Shown piece by piece: positions 1 through 5,247 of a stretch of DNA of 5,247 nucleotides. Origin of the DNA: Chloroflexota bacterium (lineage in GTDB: Bacteria; Chloroflexota; Dehalococcoidia; Plut-88900). Positions within the stretch are counted from its first letter, which is position 1. Every line of letters begins with the position of its first letter. Made by a program: the position numbers and the translations under genes. Under the pieces are notes generated by a model. That model made no database searches. It was not told the DNA's origin and saw only the letters and a list, made by a program, of their open reading frames with translations. The stretch covers positions 1-5,247 of the forward strand of contig JACZVB010000138.1 of the NCBI GenBank assembly GCA_022572865.1, read 5' to 3'.

Positions 1-608
1 AGATCGGCATCCGGGGGGCCGAGTTCGCCCCAGCCACCATGAGCGAGCCGTTCTGGAGCGACGAGTGGGAGCGCCTTTGGGACGCCGGCGAGGAAACCCG
101 CATACCGGTGTCATTCCACGCCTTCAATATCTCCACCACCTTCTCCGACGAGGACCACCCCACCTCCGCTGCGGTAAATCTGGTCCTGGCGCCCTCCCGG
201 GCCGACGAGGTCCTCTGTTCCCTCATCTTATCCGGCATCCTGGAACGGCACCCCGGGCTGAAGGCGGTGCTGGGGGAGAGTGGTATCGGCTGGCTGCCCT
301 ACACCCTGGAGCGGCTGGACTACTCCTACAACAACCGGCTCACGGACCTGAAGCTTTCCCTGCTTCCCTCGGAGTACTTCAAGCGGCAGGTATCCGCCAG
401 CTACATACAGGACTACGGGGGCACCAAGGCCATGTGGGAGCTGGGGTATCTGGACAACATCATGTGGTCCACCGACTATCCCCACAGGGACGGGACCTGG
501 CCTAACTCCCAGGAGATCGTCGAGGAGACCTTCAAGGCGCTTCCCGAAGAGGTCAGAAAGGCCTGCGTCCACGATAACGTGGTCCGTCTATACGGCCTGA
601 AGGACTAG
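1..608 (+). CDS. Amidohydrolase family protein (ACMSD-like, Amidohydro_2), 5'-truncated by the window edge
   Basis: This is the C-terminal part of a TIM-barrel metal-dependent hydrolase or decarboxylase of the amidohydrolase-2 (ACMSD/gamma-resorcylate decarboxylase-like) superfamily. The frame is open from base 3, giving about 12 residues (IGIRGAEFAPAT) before the first Met at 39. That Met is therefore probably internal and the real start lies off the window with the N-terminal HxH metal motif. Counting from Met 39, visible landmarks are: PVSFHAF with His27, a probable metal ligand; ERHPGLKAVLGESGIGW with Glu80, where ACMSD itself has a catalytic His; LERLDYSY; and STDYPHRDGTWP with Asp146, the probable metal-binding Asp, and His149. 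The C-terminal DNVVRLYGL is typical of the family end. The gene ends at TAG 606-608 and converges with the ridA-like gene. Such proteins are annotated as generic amidohydrolases; the substrate cannot be told from sequence. Family assignment is strong; the reaction is unknown. Confidence 0.87.
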   Translation, partial: IGIRGAEFAPATMSEPFWSDEWERLWDAGEETRIPVSFHAFNISTTFSDEDHPTSAAVNLVLAPSRADEVLCSLILSGILERHPGLKAVLGESGIGWLPYTLERLDYSYNNRLTDLKLSLLPSEYFKRQVSASYIQDYGGTKAMWELGYLDNIMWSTDYPHRDGTWPNSQEIVEETFKALPEEVRKACVHDNVVRLYGLKD

Positions 609-637
609 TCCAGCAGCTCACAAAGAGAAGGTGAAAA

Positions 638-697
638 CTGCCACCCTGCTGTCCTGAGCTTGTCCCGATACTCGGGACTTGCCGAAGGAGGGTGAAG
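638..697. repeat. Composite REP-like palindrome between convergent genes
   Basis: The 93-bp gap between the amidohydrolase and the ridA-like gene is mostly a nested inverted repeat. The inner core is GTCCCGA (662-668), TAC, TCGGGAC (672-678), a perfect 7-bp stem. The outer arms are CACCCT (642-647) and AGGGTG (689-694). Between them lies the module CCTGAGC (653-659) ... CGAAGG (683-688). The unit starts with CTGCCACCCT (638-647), which recurs exactly at 2372-2381 in the other convergent gap. On the minus strand the outer stem is followed by GGCAGTTTTC, so it could act as a weak terminator for the ridA-like gene. It resembles REP-type intergenic palindromes; that it is dispersed in the genome is inferred from two related copies here. 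Confidence 0.6.
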
Positions 698-701
698 ATT
701 A

Positions 702-1154
702 CTAGTCTTCCACCTCCACGATCATCTCTATCTCGATACAGCCGTTGCCGGGCAGCCCCGAGAACCCAATCGCCGATCGGGCGTGGCGGCCCCGGTCCCC
801 GTATAGCTCCACCAGCAGATCAGAGCAGCCGTTGGCTACCGCAGGTTGATCACTGAACCCCACCGCGCTGTTCACCATGCACAGCAGCTTCACGACCTGC
901 TTCACCTTGTCCAGATCGCCGATGGCCCTCTTGACCGCGGACAGAAGCACAAGGGCCGTCTTTCGGGCGGCCTCGTACCCCTGCTCCACCGTTACGTCCT
1001 TCCCTAACTGTCCCAGCGTCACCTTGAGGTCACCTATGTGGCCGGAGACGTAAAGGATATTGCCTACCCTGACGCTCGACACGTAGTTTGCTACGGGCTG
1101 CGACGATTCCGGTAAGGTCAGGCCCATCTCCTCCAGCTTCTTCTCTATCTGCAT
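702..1154 (-). CDS. RidA/YjgF/UK114 family protein (YjgF-like-1 subgroup), 150 aa
   Basis: This is a predicted cytosolic, probably trimeric RidA-family protein. Characterised RidA enzymes hydrolyse reactive enamine/imine intermediates released by PLP enzymes to 2-oxo acids and ammonia. The start is ATG at 1154, chosen because AGGAGG sits 6 nt upstream and the family-like sequence begins here; the frame stays open upstream to an ATG at 1217 without such a site. Landmarks: SQPVANYVSSVRVGNILYVSGHIG (residues 18-41, split here as SQPVANYV and GNILYVSG); EQGYEAARKTAL (57-68); VNSAVGFSDQPAVANG (94-109); GRHARSAIG (122-130), with Arg126 matching the catalytic Arg105 of E. coli RidA; and CIEIEMIVEV (139-148), with Glu141 matching Glu120. 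The 150-aa length is longer than the 128-aa E. coli RidA and fits the YjgF-like-1 subgroup, in which the SDLLVELYG-GRHARSA pattern is usual. Deaminase activity is plausible but unproven for this subgroup. The gene is divergent from the DapA-family gene. Confidence 0.9.
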   Translation of the reverse strand: MQIEKKLEEMGLTLPESSQPVANYVSSVRVGNILYVSGHIGDLKVTLGQLGKDVTVEQGYEAARKTALVLLSAVKRAIGDLDKVKQVVKLLCMVNSAVGFSDQPAVANGCSDLLVELYGDRGRHARSAIGFSGLPGNGCIEIEMIVEVED

Positions 1155-1160
1155 CACTTT

Positions 1161-1166
1161 CCTCCT
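1161..1166 (-). promoter_or_regulatory. Shine-Dalgarno of the ridA-like gene
   Basis: AGGAGG on the minus strand (CCTCCT on plus) lies 6 nt before the ATG at 1154. It is a full consensus match and decides the start: translation begins at MQIEKKL rather than at the upstream ATG at 1217. Confidence 0.85.
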
Positions 1167-1185
1167 GAAAAGGGGATTTGTTAAT

Positions 1186-1200
1186 GAGGCCTGAGGCCTC
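1186..1200. promoter_or_regulatory. 15-bp odd palindrome, candidate operator in the ridA-like leader
   Basis: GAGGCCT-G-AGGCCTC is a perfect 7-1-7 inverted repeat. It can also be read as a tandem GAGGCCT repeat. It lies between the candidate minus-strand -10 (1208-1213) and the Shine-Dalgarno (1161-1166), where a repressor would block transcription. A one-base centre argues for a DNA site more than an RNA hairpin. The binding protein is unknown, and no regulator gene is in the window. Confidence 0.35.
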
Positions 1201-1207
1201 GGGGCGC

Positions 1208-1237
1208 ATTCTAGCACGAGATAATTCCAGCTTGCTA
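1208..1237 (-). promoter_or_regulatory. Candidate sigma70-type promoter for the ridA-like gene
   Basis: On the minus strand a -10-like TAGAAT (plus 1208-1213, 5/6 to TATAAT) lies 18 nt from a poor -35-like TAGCAA (plus 1232-1237, 3/6). Initiation would be about 1200, inside or just before the GAGGCCTGAGGCCTC palindrome. The -10 is good and the -35 weak. The -35 shares its bases with the -35 proposed for the opposite gene. Confidence 0.3.
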
Positions 1238-1260
1238 CGGCCCTATTTGTTTGCTAGGAT
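1232..1260 (+). promoter_or_regulatory. Candidate sigma70-type promoter for the DapA-family gene
   Basis: TTGCTA (1232-1237, 4/6 to TTGACA) and TAGGAT (1255-1260, 4/6 to TATAAT) are separated by exactly 17 nt. This would start transcription near 1267, leaving a leader of about 75 nt that includes the palindrome at 1316-1330. It lies in an AT-richer patch (1217-1262) of an otherwise GC-rich intergenic region. TATACA at 1309-1314 is an alternative -10, but no -35 is correctly spaced from it. Confidence 0.4.
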
Positions 1261-1315
1261 TGCTGGAGCGGGAGGATTGTTTGAACCCGGTCCGGGCCTC
1301 GGGCAGGGTATACAG

Positions 1316-1330
1316 CCCTGGAGTCCAGGG
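1316..1330. promoter_or_regulatory. 15-bp odd palindrome abutting the DapA-family Shine-Dalgarno
   Basis: CCCTGGA-G-TCCAGGG is a perfect 7-1-7 inverted repeat ending one base before the AAGGAG at 1331. It could be an operator in the leader. As RNA it could form a 6-bp stem with an AGU loop next to the ribosome binding site. A smaller palindrome, CCCGG-T-CCGGG (1286-1296), lies just upstream. Confidence 0.4.
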
Positions 1331-1336
1331 AAGGAG
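1331..1336 (+). promoter_or_regulatory. Shine-Dalgarno of the DapA-family gene
   Basis: AAGGAG lies 7 nt before the ATG at 1344. It fixes the start at MSKYHGIFTP, the usual N-terminus of the family, rather than at the ATG at 1251, which would add 31 residues unlike the family and would overlap the candidate promoter. Confidence 0.85.
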
Positions 1337-1343
1337 ACGGCTA

Positions 1344-2258
1344 ATGAGCAAGTATCATGGTATTTTCACCCCCATCTGTACCCCTTTTTCTCCATCCGAT
1401 CAGAGCATCCAGGAAGACGCGCTCAGACGACTCATAGACTTTCAACTGGCCGGCGGCGTCCACGGCATCATCCCTTGCGGCGGCACGGGCGAGTTCGCCA
1501 CCCTCAGCTTCGAGGAGCGCAAGCGGGTCACTGAAATTACCGTGGACCAGGTGAATAAACGGATCCCGGTCATGGCCCATACGGGTGCGTGCAGCACCTG
1601 GGAGGTCATCGAGCTCAGCAGGCACGCCGAAAGCGCGGGCTGCGACGCCTTGATGATCGTGCCTCCTTTCTACGAAATCCCCAGCGACGACGAGCTGATC
1701 GCCCACTACTCGGCCATAAGCGACGCTGTTCCCCTGCCCATCATGGTCTACAACATACCGGCCCACTCCAAGATCAACCTGAGGCCCGAGTTGCTGCACC
1801 GGCTGGCCCAGATCCCCAACGTCCAGATGTTAAAGGACTCGACGGGAGACCTGGTCCAGTTTCAGCAGATCCTCGAGGAGCTGAGCGACAGTCTCATCAT
1901 CTTCAACGGCTCCGATACCGGGTCATTCGCAGGCCTGAGCCACGGGGCCAAGGGTTGCGTATGGGGAGTGGCCAACGCCGCGCCCCGGCAGTGCGTAGAA
2001 CTCTACGAGTTGGTGGTGGAGAAACGAGACCTGCTCAAGGCCCGAGAGATTTGGAAGCCCCTCTACCGGCTGAACCACTTCTTCGAGACCGAGGGTTACG
2101 CCGCGACAGCCAAGGCCGCCACCACCATGGCGGGGGTAGACATGGGCGTGCCCCGGGCCCCCTTCAAGCCCCTCACCGAAGAGCAGAGGTCAAGGCTTGA
2201 AGTCCTCATGCAGGGCGTGGGGGCGCTGGCCGAGCAGGCCGCTCCCGTCGTCGGCTGA
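1344..2258 (+). CDS. DapA/N-acetylneuraminate lyase superfamily protein (Schiff-base lyase/aldolase), 304 aa
   Basis: This is a cytosolic TIM-barrel class I aldolase or lyase of the DHDPS/NAL superfamily, which forms a Schiff base between a lysine and a 2-oxo acid such as pyruvate. Length (304 aa) is normal. The N-terminus GIFTPICTPF is the family signature. Active-site features: GGTGE (46-50), PPFY with Tyr110, VYNIP with Tyr136, and LKDSTGD with Lys164, the Schiff-base lysine. HGAKGCVWGVANAAP (200-214) is the conserved C-terminal barrel segment. Two positions differ from true dihydrodipicolinate synthase: GTTGE is GGTGE, so the first Thr of the proton-relay pair is Gly as in 5-dehydro-4-deoxyglucarate dehydratases, and the Arg that binds the aspartate-semialdehyde carboxylate (YNVPSR in E. 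coli) is His141 (YNIPAH). Hence it is probably not the lysine-pathway enzyme but an aldolase or dehydratase of another 2-oxo acid. It is divergent from the ridA-like gene and has its own terminator downstream. Confidence 0.9.
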   Translation: MSKYHGIFTPICTPFSPSDQSIQEDALRRLIDFQLAGGVHGIIPCGGTGEFATLSFEERKRVTEITVDQVNKRIPVMAHTGACSTWEVIELSRHAESAGCDALMIVPPFYEIPSDDELIAHYSAISDAVPLPIMVYNIPAHSKINLRPELLHRLAQIPNVQMLKDSTGDLVQFQQILEELSDSLIIFNGSDTGSFAGLSHGAKGCVWGVANAAPRQCVELYELVVEKRDLLKAREIWKPLYRLNHFFETEGYAATAKAATTMAGVDMGVPRAPFKPLTEEQRSRLEVLMQGVGALAEQAAPVVG

Positions 2259-2286
2259 TCAGGACAGCACCTACTTTAGACATCAC

Positions 2287-2335
2287 AAGGCCCTCCGCCG
2301 ATAACGACTCATTCAGACCTTCGGCGGGGGGCTTT
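2287..2335 (+). terminator. Rho-independent-like terminator of the DapA-family gene
   Basis: The arms 2287-2300 (AAGGCCCTCCGCCG) and 2322-2335 (CGGCGGGGGGCTTT) pair over 14 bp with two G-U wobbles around a 21-nt loop. It starts 28 nt after the stop at 2258. The U-tract is only the TTT at the base of the stem, then GGTGT, so termination may be partly structural. The stem could also work on the opposite strand. Confidence 0.65.
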
Positions 2336-2362
2336 GGTGTAAGTTACATCAGATCGTGTGGG

Positions 2363-2382
2363 AAAAAAGGGCTGCCACCCTT
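2363..2382 (-). terminator. Candidate rho-independent terminator of acnA
   Basis: Read on the minus strand, AAGGGT (2382-2377), loop GGCA, then GCCCTT (2372-2367) form a 6-bp stem with one G-U pair. It runs into a T-run (T6 in all, 2368-2363, two of which are in the stem). It lies 70 nt beyond the acnA stop at 2452, on the far side of the REP-like hairpin. The stem is short but its orientation and U-tract fit acnA. Confidence 0.5.
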
Positions 2383-2387
2383 CATCG

Positions 2388-2422
2388 CCCGCTCGCCCTT
2401 CGTTAGGCTCAGGGTGAGCGGG
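2388..2422. repeat. REP-like hairpin between convergent DapA-family gene and acnA
   Basis: The arms CCCGCTCGCCCT (2388-2399) and AGGGTGAGCGGG (2411-2422) surround an 11-nt loop. On the plus strand all 12 positions pair, with one G-U wobble; on the minus strand the same position is an A-C mismatch. Its centre holds CCTTCG...GCTCAGG (2397-2413), which in reverse complement matches the CCTGAGC...CGAAGG module of the palindrome at 638-697. Similar GC-rich palindromes are common between genes in environmental bacteria. It may stabilise mRNA 3' ends. Confidence 0.6.
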
Positions 2423-2451
2423 AATTCTTGCCTGAATAAACCTGGTGACCG

Positions 2452-5181
2452 TTATGGCTCGTTCAGCAGCCTACGCAGGACGTACTGGAGCACGCCCCCG
2501 TGGCGGTAGTAATCCAGCTCCACGGGCACGTCTATGCGGGCGATGGCATTGAATGTGATGGTGCTGCCGTCTTCCTTCCTGGCTGTGACCCTTAGCTCCT
2601 TGCCCACCTCCAGGCCCTCGGCAATCCCATCGATGTCGAAGGTCTCCGTCCCCTCCAGGCCCAGGGACTGAGGGTTTTCGCCGGGTTTGAACTGTAACGG
2701 CAAGACTCCCATGCCTACCAGGTTGCTCCGGTGGATCCGCTCGTAGCTCTCGGCAAGAGTAGCCTTAACCCCAAGCAGGTAGGGGCCTTTGGCAGCCCAA
2801 TCCCGGGAGCTTCCCGAGCCGTACTCCTTGCCGGCGATGACCAGGGTCGGCACCCCCTCCCTCCTGTATTCTTCGGCAGCATCGTATATAGTCATCTCCA
2901 TGTTGTCGGGCAGGTGCCGGGTCCATCCCCCCTCGGTCCCCGGGGCAAGCTGATTTCTCAGCCTGATGTTGGCGAAGGTGCCCCGGATCATCACCTCGTG
3001 GTTCCCCCGCCTGGAGCCGTAAGAGTTGAAACCCTGCACGGGCACCTCATGGTCTATGAGGTACTGGCCTGCGGGGCTTTTAGCTGCGATGCTGCCCGCG
3101 GGTGATATGTGGTCTGTGGTTATCGAGTCTCCCAGCATCGCCAGCACCCTCGCCCCATGAATGTCGCTGAGGGCCGACGGCTCTTTGGGCAGGTTCCGAA
3201 ATATGGGCAGCTCCCGTATATAGGTCGACTTTCGCTCCCAGGCGTACAGACTGCCCTCGGGCACGGGCAGCTCATTCCATCTCTCATCCCCTTTGAATAT
3301 CTGGCCGTACCGCTCTCTGTAGGCCTCCGGCCTCAGCGCCGACTTCATCGTCTGGGCGATCTCCGCCTGACTGGGCCAGATATCCCGCAGGTACACCGGG
3401 CGGTCCTCGGAATCGACGCCCAGGGGATCGTTATCCAGGTCTATGTCTACCCGGCCTGCCAAGGCATAGGCGACCACCAGCATGGGAGATGCCAGGTAGT
3501 TGGCCTTTACCTGGGGATGCACCCTACCCTCGAAGTTGCGGTTGCCGCTGAGGACCGAGGCCGCGATCAGGTCGTGCTCGGTCACCGCCTCGGCGATGGG
3601 CTCTGCCAGGGGGCCGCTGTTGCCTATACAGGTGGTGCATCCGTAGCCCACGATGTGAAAACGGAGCTCCTCCAGATGGGGCAGCAGGCCCGCGGCCTTC
3701 AGATAGTCCTCCACCACCCTGGAGCCCGGCGCCATACTGGCCTTCACCCAGGACCTGGTCATGAGGCCTCGCTCCGTCGCATTTCGGGCCAGGAGGCCCG
3801 CGCCTATCATCACCGACGGGTTGGAGGTGTTGGTGCAGCTGGTTATGGCCGCGATGACCACCGAGCCGTGTCTTAGCGTTACCTCACCGCCATCCAGGGT
3901 CACAGAGGGAGCCGGCTCCCTCTCGGCAGCAGCCCCTGCAGGGCCACCAGATTGGGAAAAGGACTTGCCGTAGACCTCCCCCAGCGCCGTGTGGAATGCC
4001 TCCTTCATCTCCCGCATAAGCACTTTGTCCTGGGGCCTTTTCGGGCCGGCAAGGCTCGGCTCCACGGTGGACATGTCCAGCTCCAGCAGGTCCGAGAACC
4101 GGGGCTCTGGGGTCGAATCGGTGCGGAAGAGGCCCTGGGCCCTGGCGTACCGTTCCACCAGGTCCACCTGCTCGGGGTCCCGGCCCGTGCCCCTGAGATA
4201 AGCCAGGGTCTCCTCATCGGTGGGGAAGAACCCGACGGTAGCCCCGTATTCGGGCGACATGTTGGCGATGGTGGCCCTATCGGGCAGGGACAGGCTGGAC
4301 AGGCCCGGGCCGCAGAACTCCACGAACTTCCCCACCACCCCACTTCGCCGTAGCATCTGGGTAACGGTCAGCACCAGATCCGTCGCCGTGGAGCCCTCCA
4401 CCAGCGCGCCGGTGAGACGGAATCCAACAACCTGGGGCAGCAGCATGTAATAGGGCTGGCCCAGGAGCACCGCCTCGGCCTCGATTCCCCCCACCCCCCA
4501 GCCCAGGACGCTAAGGCCGTTTATCATCGTGGTGTGGGAGTCTGTGCCCACCAGGGTATCGGGGAAGGCGACCCGCTCTCCGCCGGCTTCTTTCACAGAT
4601 ACAACGCTTGCCAGGTATTCCAGGTTCACCTGGTGCACTATGCCAGCCCCCGGGGGGACCACCCTCAGGTTATCGAAGGCCCCCTGGGCCCATCGGAGAA
4701 AGGCATACCGCTCCCCGTTTCGCTGATACTCCATCTCCACGTTTCGGGCCAGGGCTTCGCGGGTCCCGGCCAGGTCCACCTGGACCGAATGGTCGATAAC
4801 CAGATCGATGGGGACCAGGGGGTTTATCTTGCCCGGGTCTCCGCCCAGTCGATGCACCTCGGCGCGCATGGCGGCCATGTCCACGATGGCCGGGACGCCG
4901 GTGAAGTCCTGCATCAGCACCCGGCCCGGCATGAAGGGTATATCCCGGCCGACCGGCTCCTCGGGACTCCATCCCGCAATGGCCCTCACCTCATCCTCAG
5001 TGACCACCCCCTGCCCGCAATGGCGCAGGGCGTTCTCCAAGAGTATCCGTATGGTATAGGGCAGCTGGGATAGCCGGACGCCCAGCTCGCTCCCCAGCCG
5101 CTCCAGGCTGTAGTAGGCGATGGGGCCCGAGCCGGAGTCCAGGGTCGTTCGGGCCTCGAACGGGTCAGCGGATGTGGTCAT
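2452..5181 (-). CDS. acnA: Aconitate hydratase A (AcnA/IRP1-type), 909 aa, complete
   Basis: This cytosolic [4Fe-4S] enzyme isomerises citrate to isocitrate through cis-aconitate in the TCA cycle. The whole length tracks E. coli AcnA (891 aa). Landmarks: YYSLERLG (23-30); [11 protein letters not shown] (40-50); [14 protein letters not shown] (88-101); VIDHSVQVD (128-136); [12 protein letters not shown] (212-223); VGKFVEF (283-289); [13 protein letters not shown] (303-315); [11 protein letters not shown] (446-456) with cluster ligand Cys449; [13 protein letters not shown] (512-524) with ligands Cys515 and Cys518; [12 protein letters not shown] (545-556); the swivel domain with [15 protein letters not shown] (683-697); [15 protein letters not shown] (717-731); and [16 protein letters not shown] (785-800). 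All key motifs are intact. The only variable stretch is an Ala/Gly/Pro-rich linker (about 408-430) before the cluster-bearing domain, a normal place for variation. No alternative ATG, GTG or TTG lies between the in-frame TGA upstream and this ATG, but the Shine-Dalgarno is poor. It appears monocistronic. Related AcnA/IRP proteins bind RNA when the cluster is lost; nothing here tests that. Confidence 0.97.
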   Translation of the reverse strand: MTTSADPFEARTTLDSGSGPIAYYSLERLGSELGVRLSQLPYTIRILLENALRHCGQGVVTEDEVRAIAGWSPEEPVGRDIPFMPGRVLMQDFTGVPAIVDMAAMRAEVHRLGGDPGKINPLVPIDLVIDHSVQVDLAGTREALARNVEMEYQRNGERYAFLRWAQGAFDNLRVVPPGAGIVHQVNLEYLASVVSVKEAGGERVAFPDTLVGTDSHTTMINGLSVLGWGVGGIEAEAVLLGQPYYMLLPQVVGFRLTGALVEGSTATDLVLTVTQMLRRSGVVGKFVEFCGPGLSSLSLPDRATIANMSPEYGATVGFFPTDEETLAYLRGTGRDPEQVDLVERYARAQGLFRTDSTPEPRFSDLLELDMSTVEPSLAGPKRPQDKVLMREMKEAFHTALGEVYGKSFSQSGGPAGAAAEREPAPSVTLDGGEVTLRHGSVVIAAITSCTNTSNPSVMIGAGLLARNATERGLMTRSWVKASMAPGSRVVEDYLKAAGLLPHLEELRFHIVGYGCTTCIGNSGPLAEPIAEAVTEHDLIAASVLSGNRNFEGRVHPQVKANYLASPMLVVAYALAGRVDIDLDNDPLGVDSEDRPVYLRDIWPSQAEIAQTMKSALRPEAYRERYGQIFKGDERWNELPVPEGSLYAWERKSTYIRELPIFRNLPKEPSALSDIHGARVLAMLGDSITTDHISPAGSIAAKSPAGQYLIDHEVPVQGFNSYGSRRGNHEVMIRGTFANIRLRNQLAPGTEGGWTRHLPDNMEMTIYDAAEEYRREGVPTLVIAGKEYGSGSSRDWAAKGPYLLGVKATLAESYERIHRSNLVGMGVLPLQFKPGENPQSLGLEGTETFDIDGIAEGLEVGKELRVTARKEDGSTITFNAIARIDVPVELDYYRHGGVLQYVLRRLLNEP

Positions 5182-5247
5182 GTGATACCGTCCATCGAGG
5201 GTGTCTCATAGGATGAGCCAAAGCGGACCAACAGGGTATGAACCGAG
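5182..5247 (-). promoter_or_regulatory. Upstream region of acnA, incomplete; weak ribosome binding site and small inverted repeat
   Basis: These 66 bp are all that is visible before acnA. No Shine-Dalgarno better than GGACGG, about 6-11 nt before the ATG, is present. An inverted repeat CTCAT-AGG-ATGAG (5205-5217) sits 24-36 bp before the start codon. A possible but poor -35/-10 pair on the minus strand is TTGGTC and TATGAG with a 15-nt spacer. The promoter may lie partly outside the window. Confidence 0.25.

Noticed and set aside
39..41. ATG at 39 as the true start of the amidohydrolase
   Set aside because: The frame is open to the window edge and the residues before it fit the protein; the metal-binding N-terminal half of the barrel would be missing if translation began here, and no Shine-Dalgarno precedes it.
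638..697. Composite palindrome as a small mobile element with target-site duplication
   Set aside because: No flanking direct repeat or transposase-like terminal repeat could be seen; a REP-like unit explains it better.
1155..1217. N-terminal extension of the ridA-like protein to the ATG at 1217 (21 more residues)
   Set aside because: The extension is unlike the family, would span the palindrome at 1186-1200, and the ATG at 1154 has a consensus AGGAGG at good spacing.
1251..1343. 31-residue N-terminal extension of the DapA-family protein
   Set aside because: It overlaps the candidate -10 element, does not resemble the family, and the ATG at 1344 has AAGGAG 7 nt upstream with the canonical N-terminus.
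1178..1534. Plus-strand frame of 118 codons covering the intergenic region and the start of the DapA-family gene
   Set aside because: It overlaps the lyase gene in another frame, its C-terminal part is an Arg/His-rich out-of-frame translation, and it has no supporting ribosome binding site.
3109..3876. Long plus-strand open frame (255 codons) antisense to acnA, plus several shorter ones between 2731 and 5073
   Set aside because: They lie wholly inside a clearly conserved aconitase gene on the other strand, have no recognisable motifs, and are rich in Gly, Pro, Arg and His as expected from antisense reading of GC-rich codons.

Overview
The window is a moderately GC-rich bacterial chromosomal segment of dense, ordinary metabolic genes: no mobile element, CRISPR array, rRNA or tRNA is visible. 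The proteins (an ACMSD-type amidohydrolase with a GESGIGW motif, a stand-alone RidA-family protein, a non-canonical DapA-family lyase and a bacterial AcnA-type aconitase) plus REP-like palindromes between genes suggest an environmental bacterium, possibly a Chloroflexota (Dehalococcoidia/SAR202-like) genome. That taxonomic guess rests on general resemblance only and is weak.

Layout. Positions 1-608 (+) hold the 3' two-thirds or so of an amidohydrolase whose start lies outside the window. Positions 609-701 are a convergent intergenic gap filled by a composite palindromic repeat. Positions 702-1154 (-) encode a RidA/YjgF-family protein, divergent from a DapA/NAL-superfamily lyase or aldolase at 1344-2258 (+). 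The 189-bp gap between these two starts holds candidate overlapping promoters, a strong Shine-Dalgarno for each gene, and two 15-bp odd palindromes (7-1-7), one on each side. Positions 2259-2451 are a second convergent gap with a strong hairpin terminator for the lyase gene, an oppositely oriented hairpin with a U-tract for acnA, and a REP-like 12-bp-stem hairpin. Positions 2452-5181 (-) are a full-length aconitate hydratase A, followed by 66 bp of its upstream region to the window end.

How the genes may work together. AcnA is a core TCA-cycle enzyme and appears to be a single-gene unit. The amidohydrolase, RidA protein and DapA-family lyase look like accessory catabolic functions. The lyase forms a Schiff base with a 2-oxo acid, and RidA proteins hydrolyse reactive enamine/imine intermediates, so the shared divergent control region may link them, but this is inference. 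The most notable non-coding signals are the two 7-1-7 palindromes in the divergent promoter region and a related REP-like repeat unit in both convergent gaps. I did not find convincing evidence of a novel multi-gene system.
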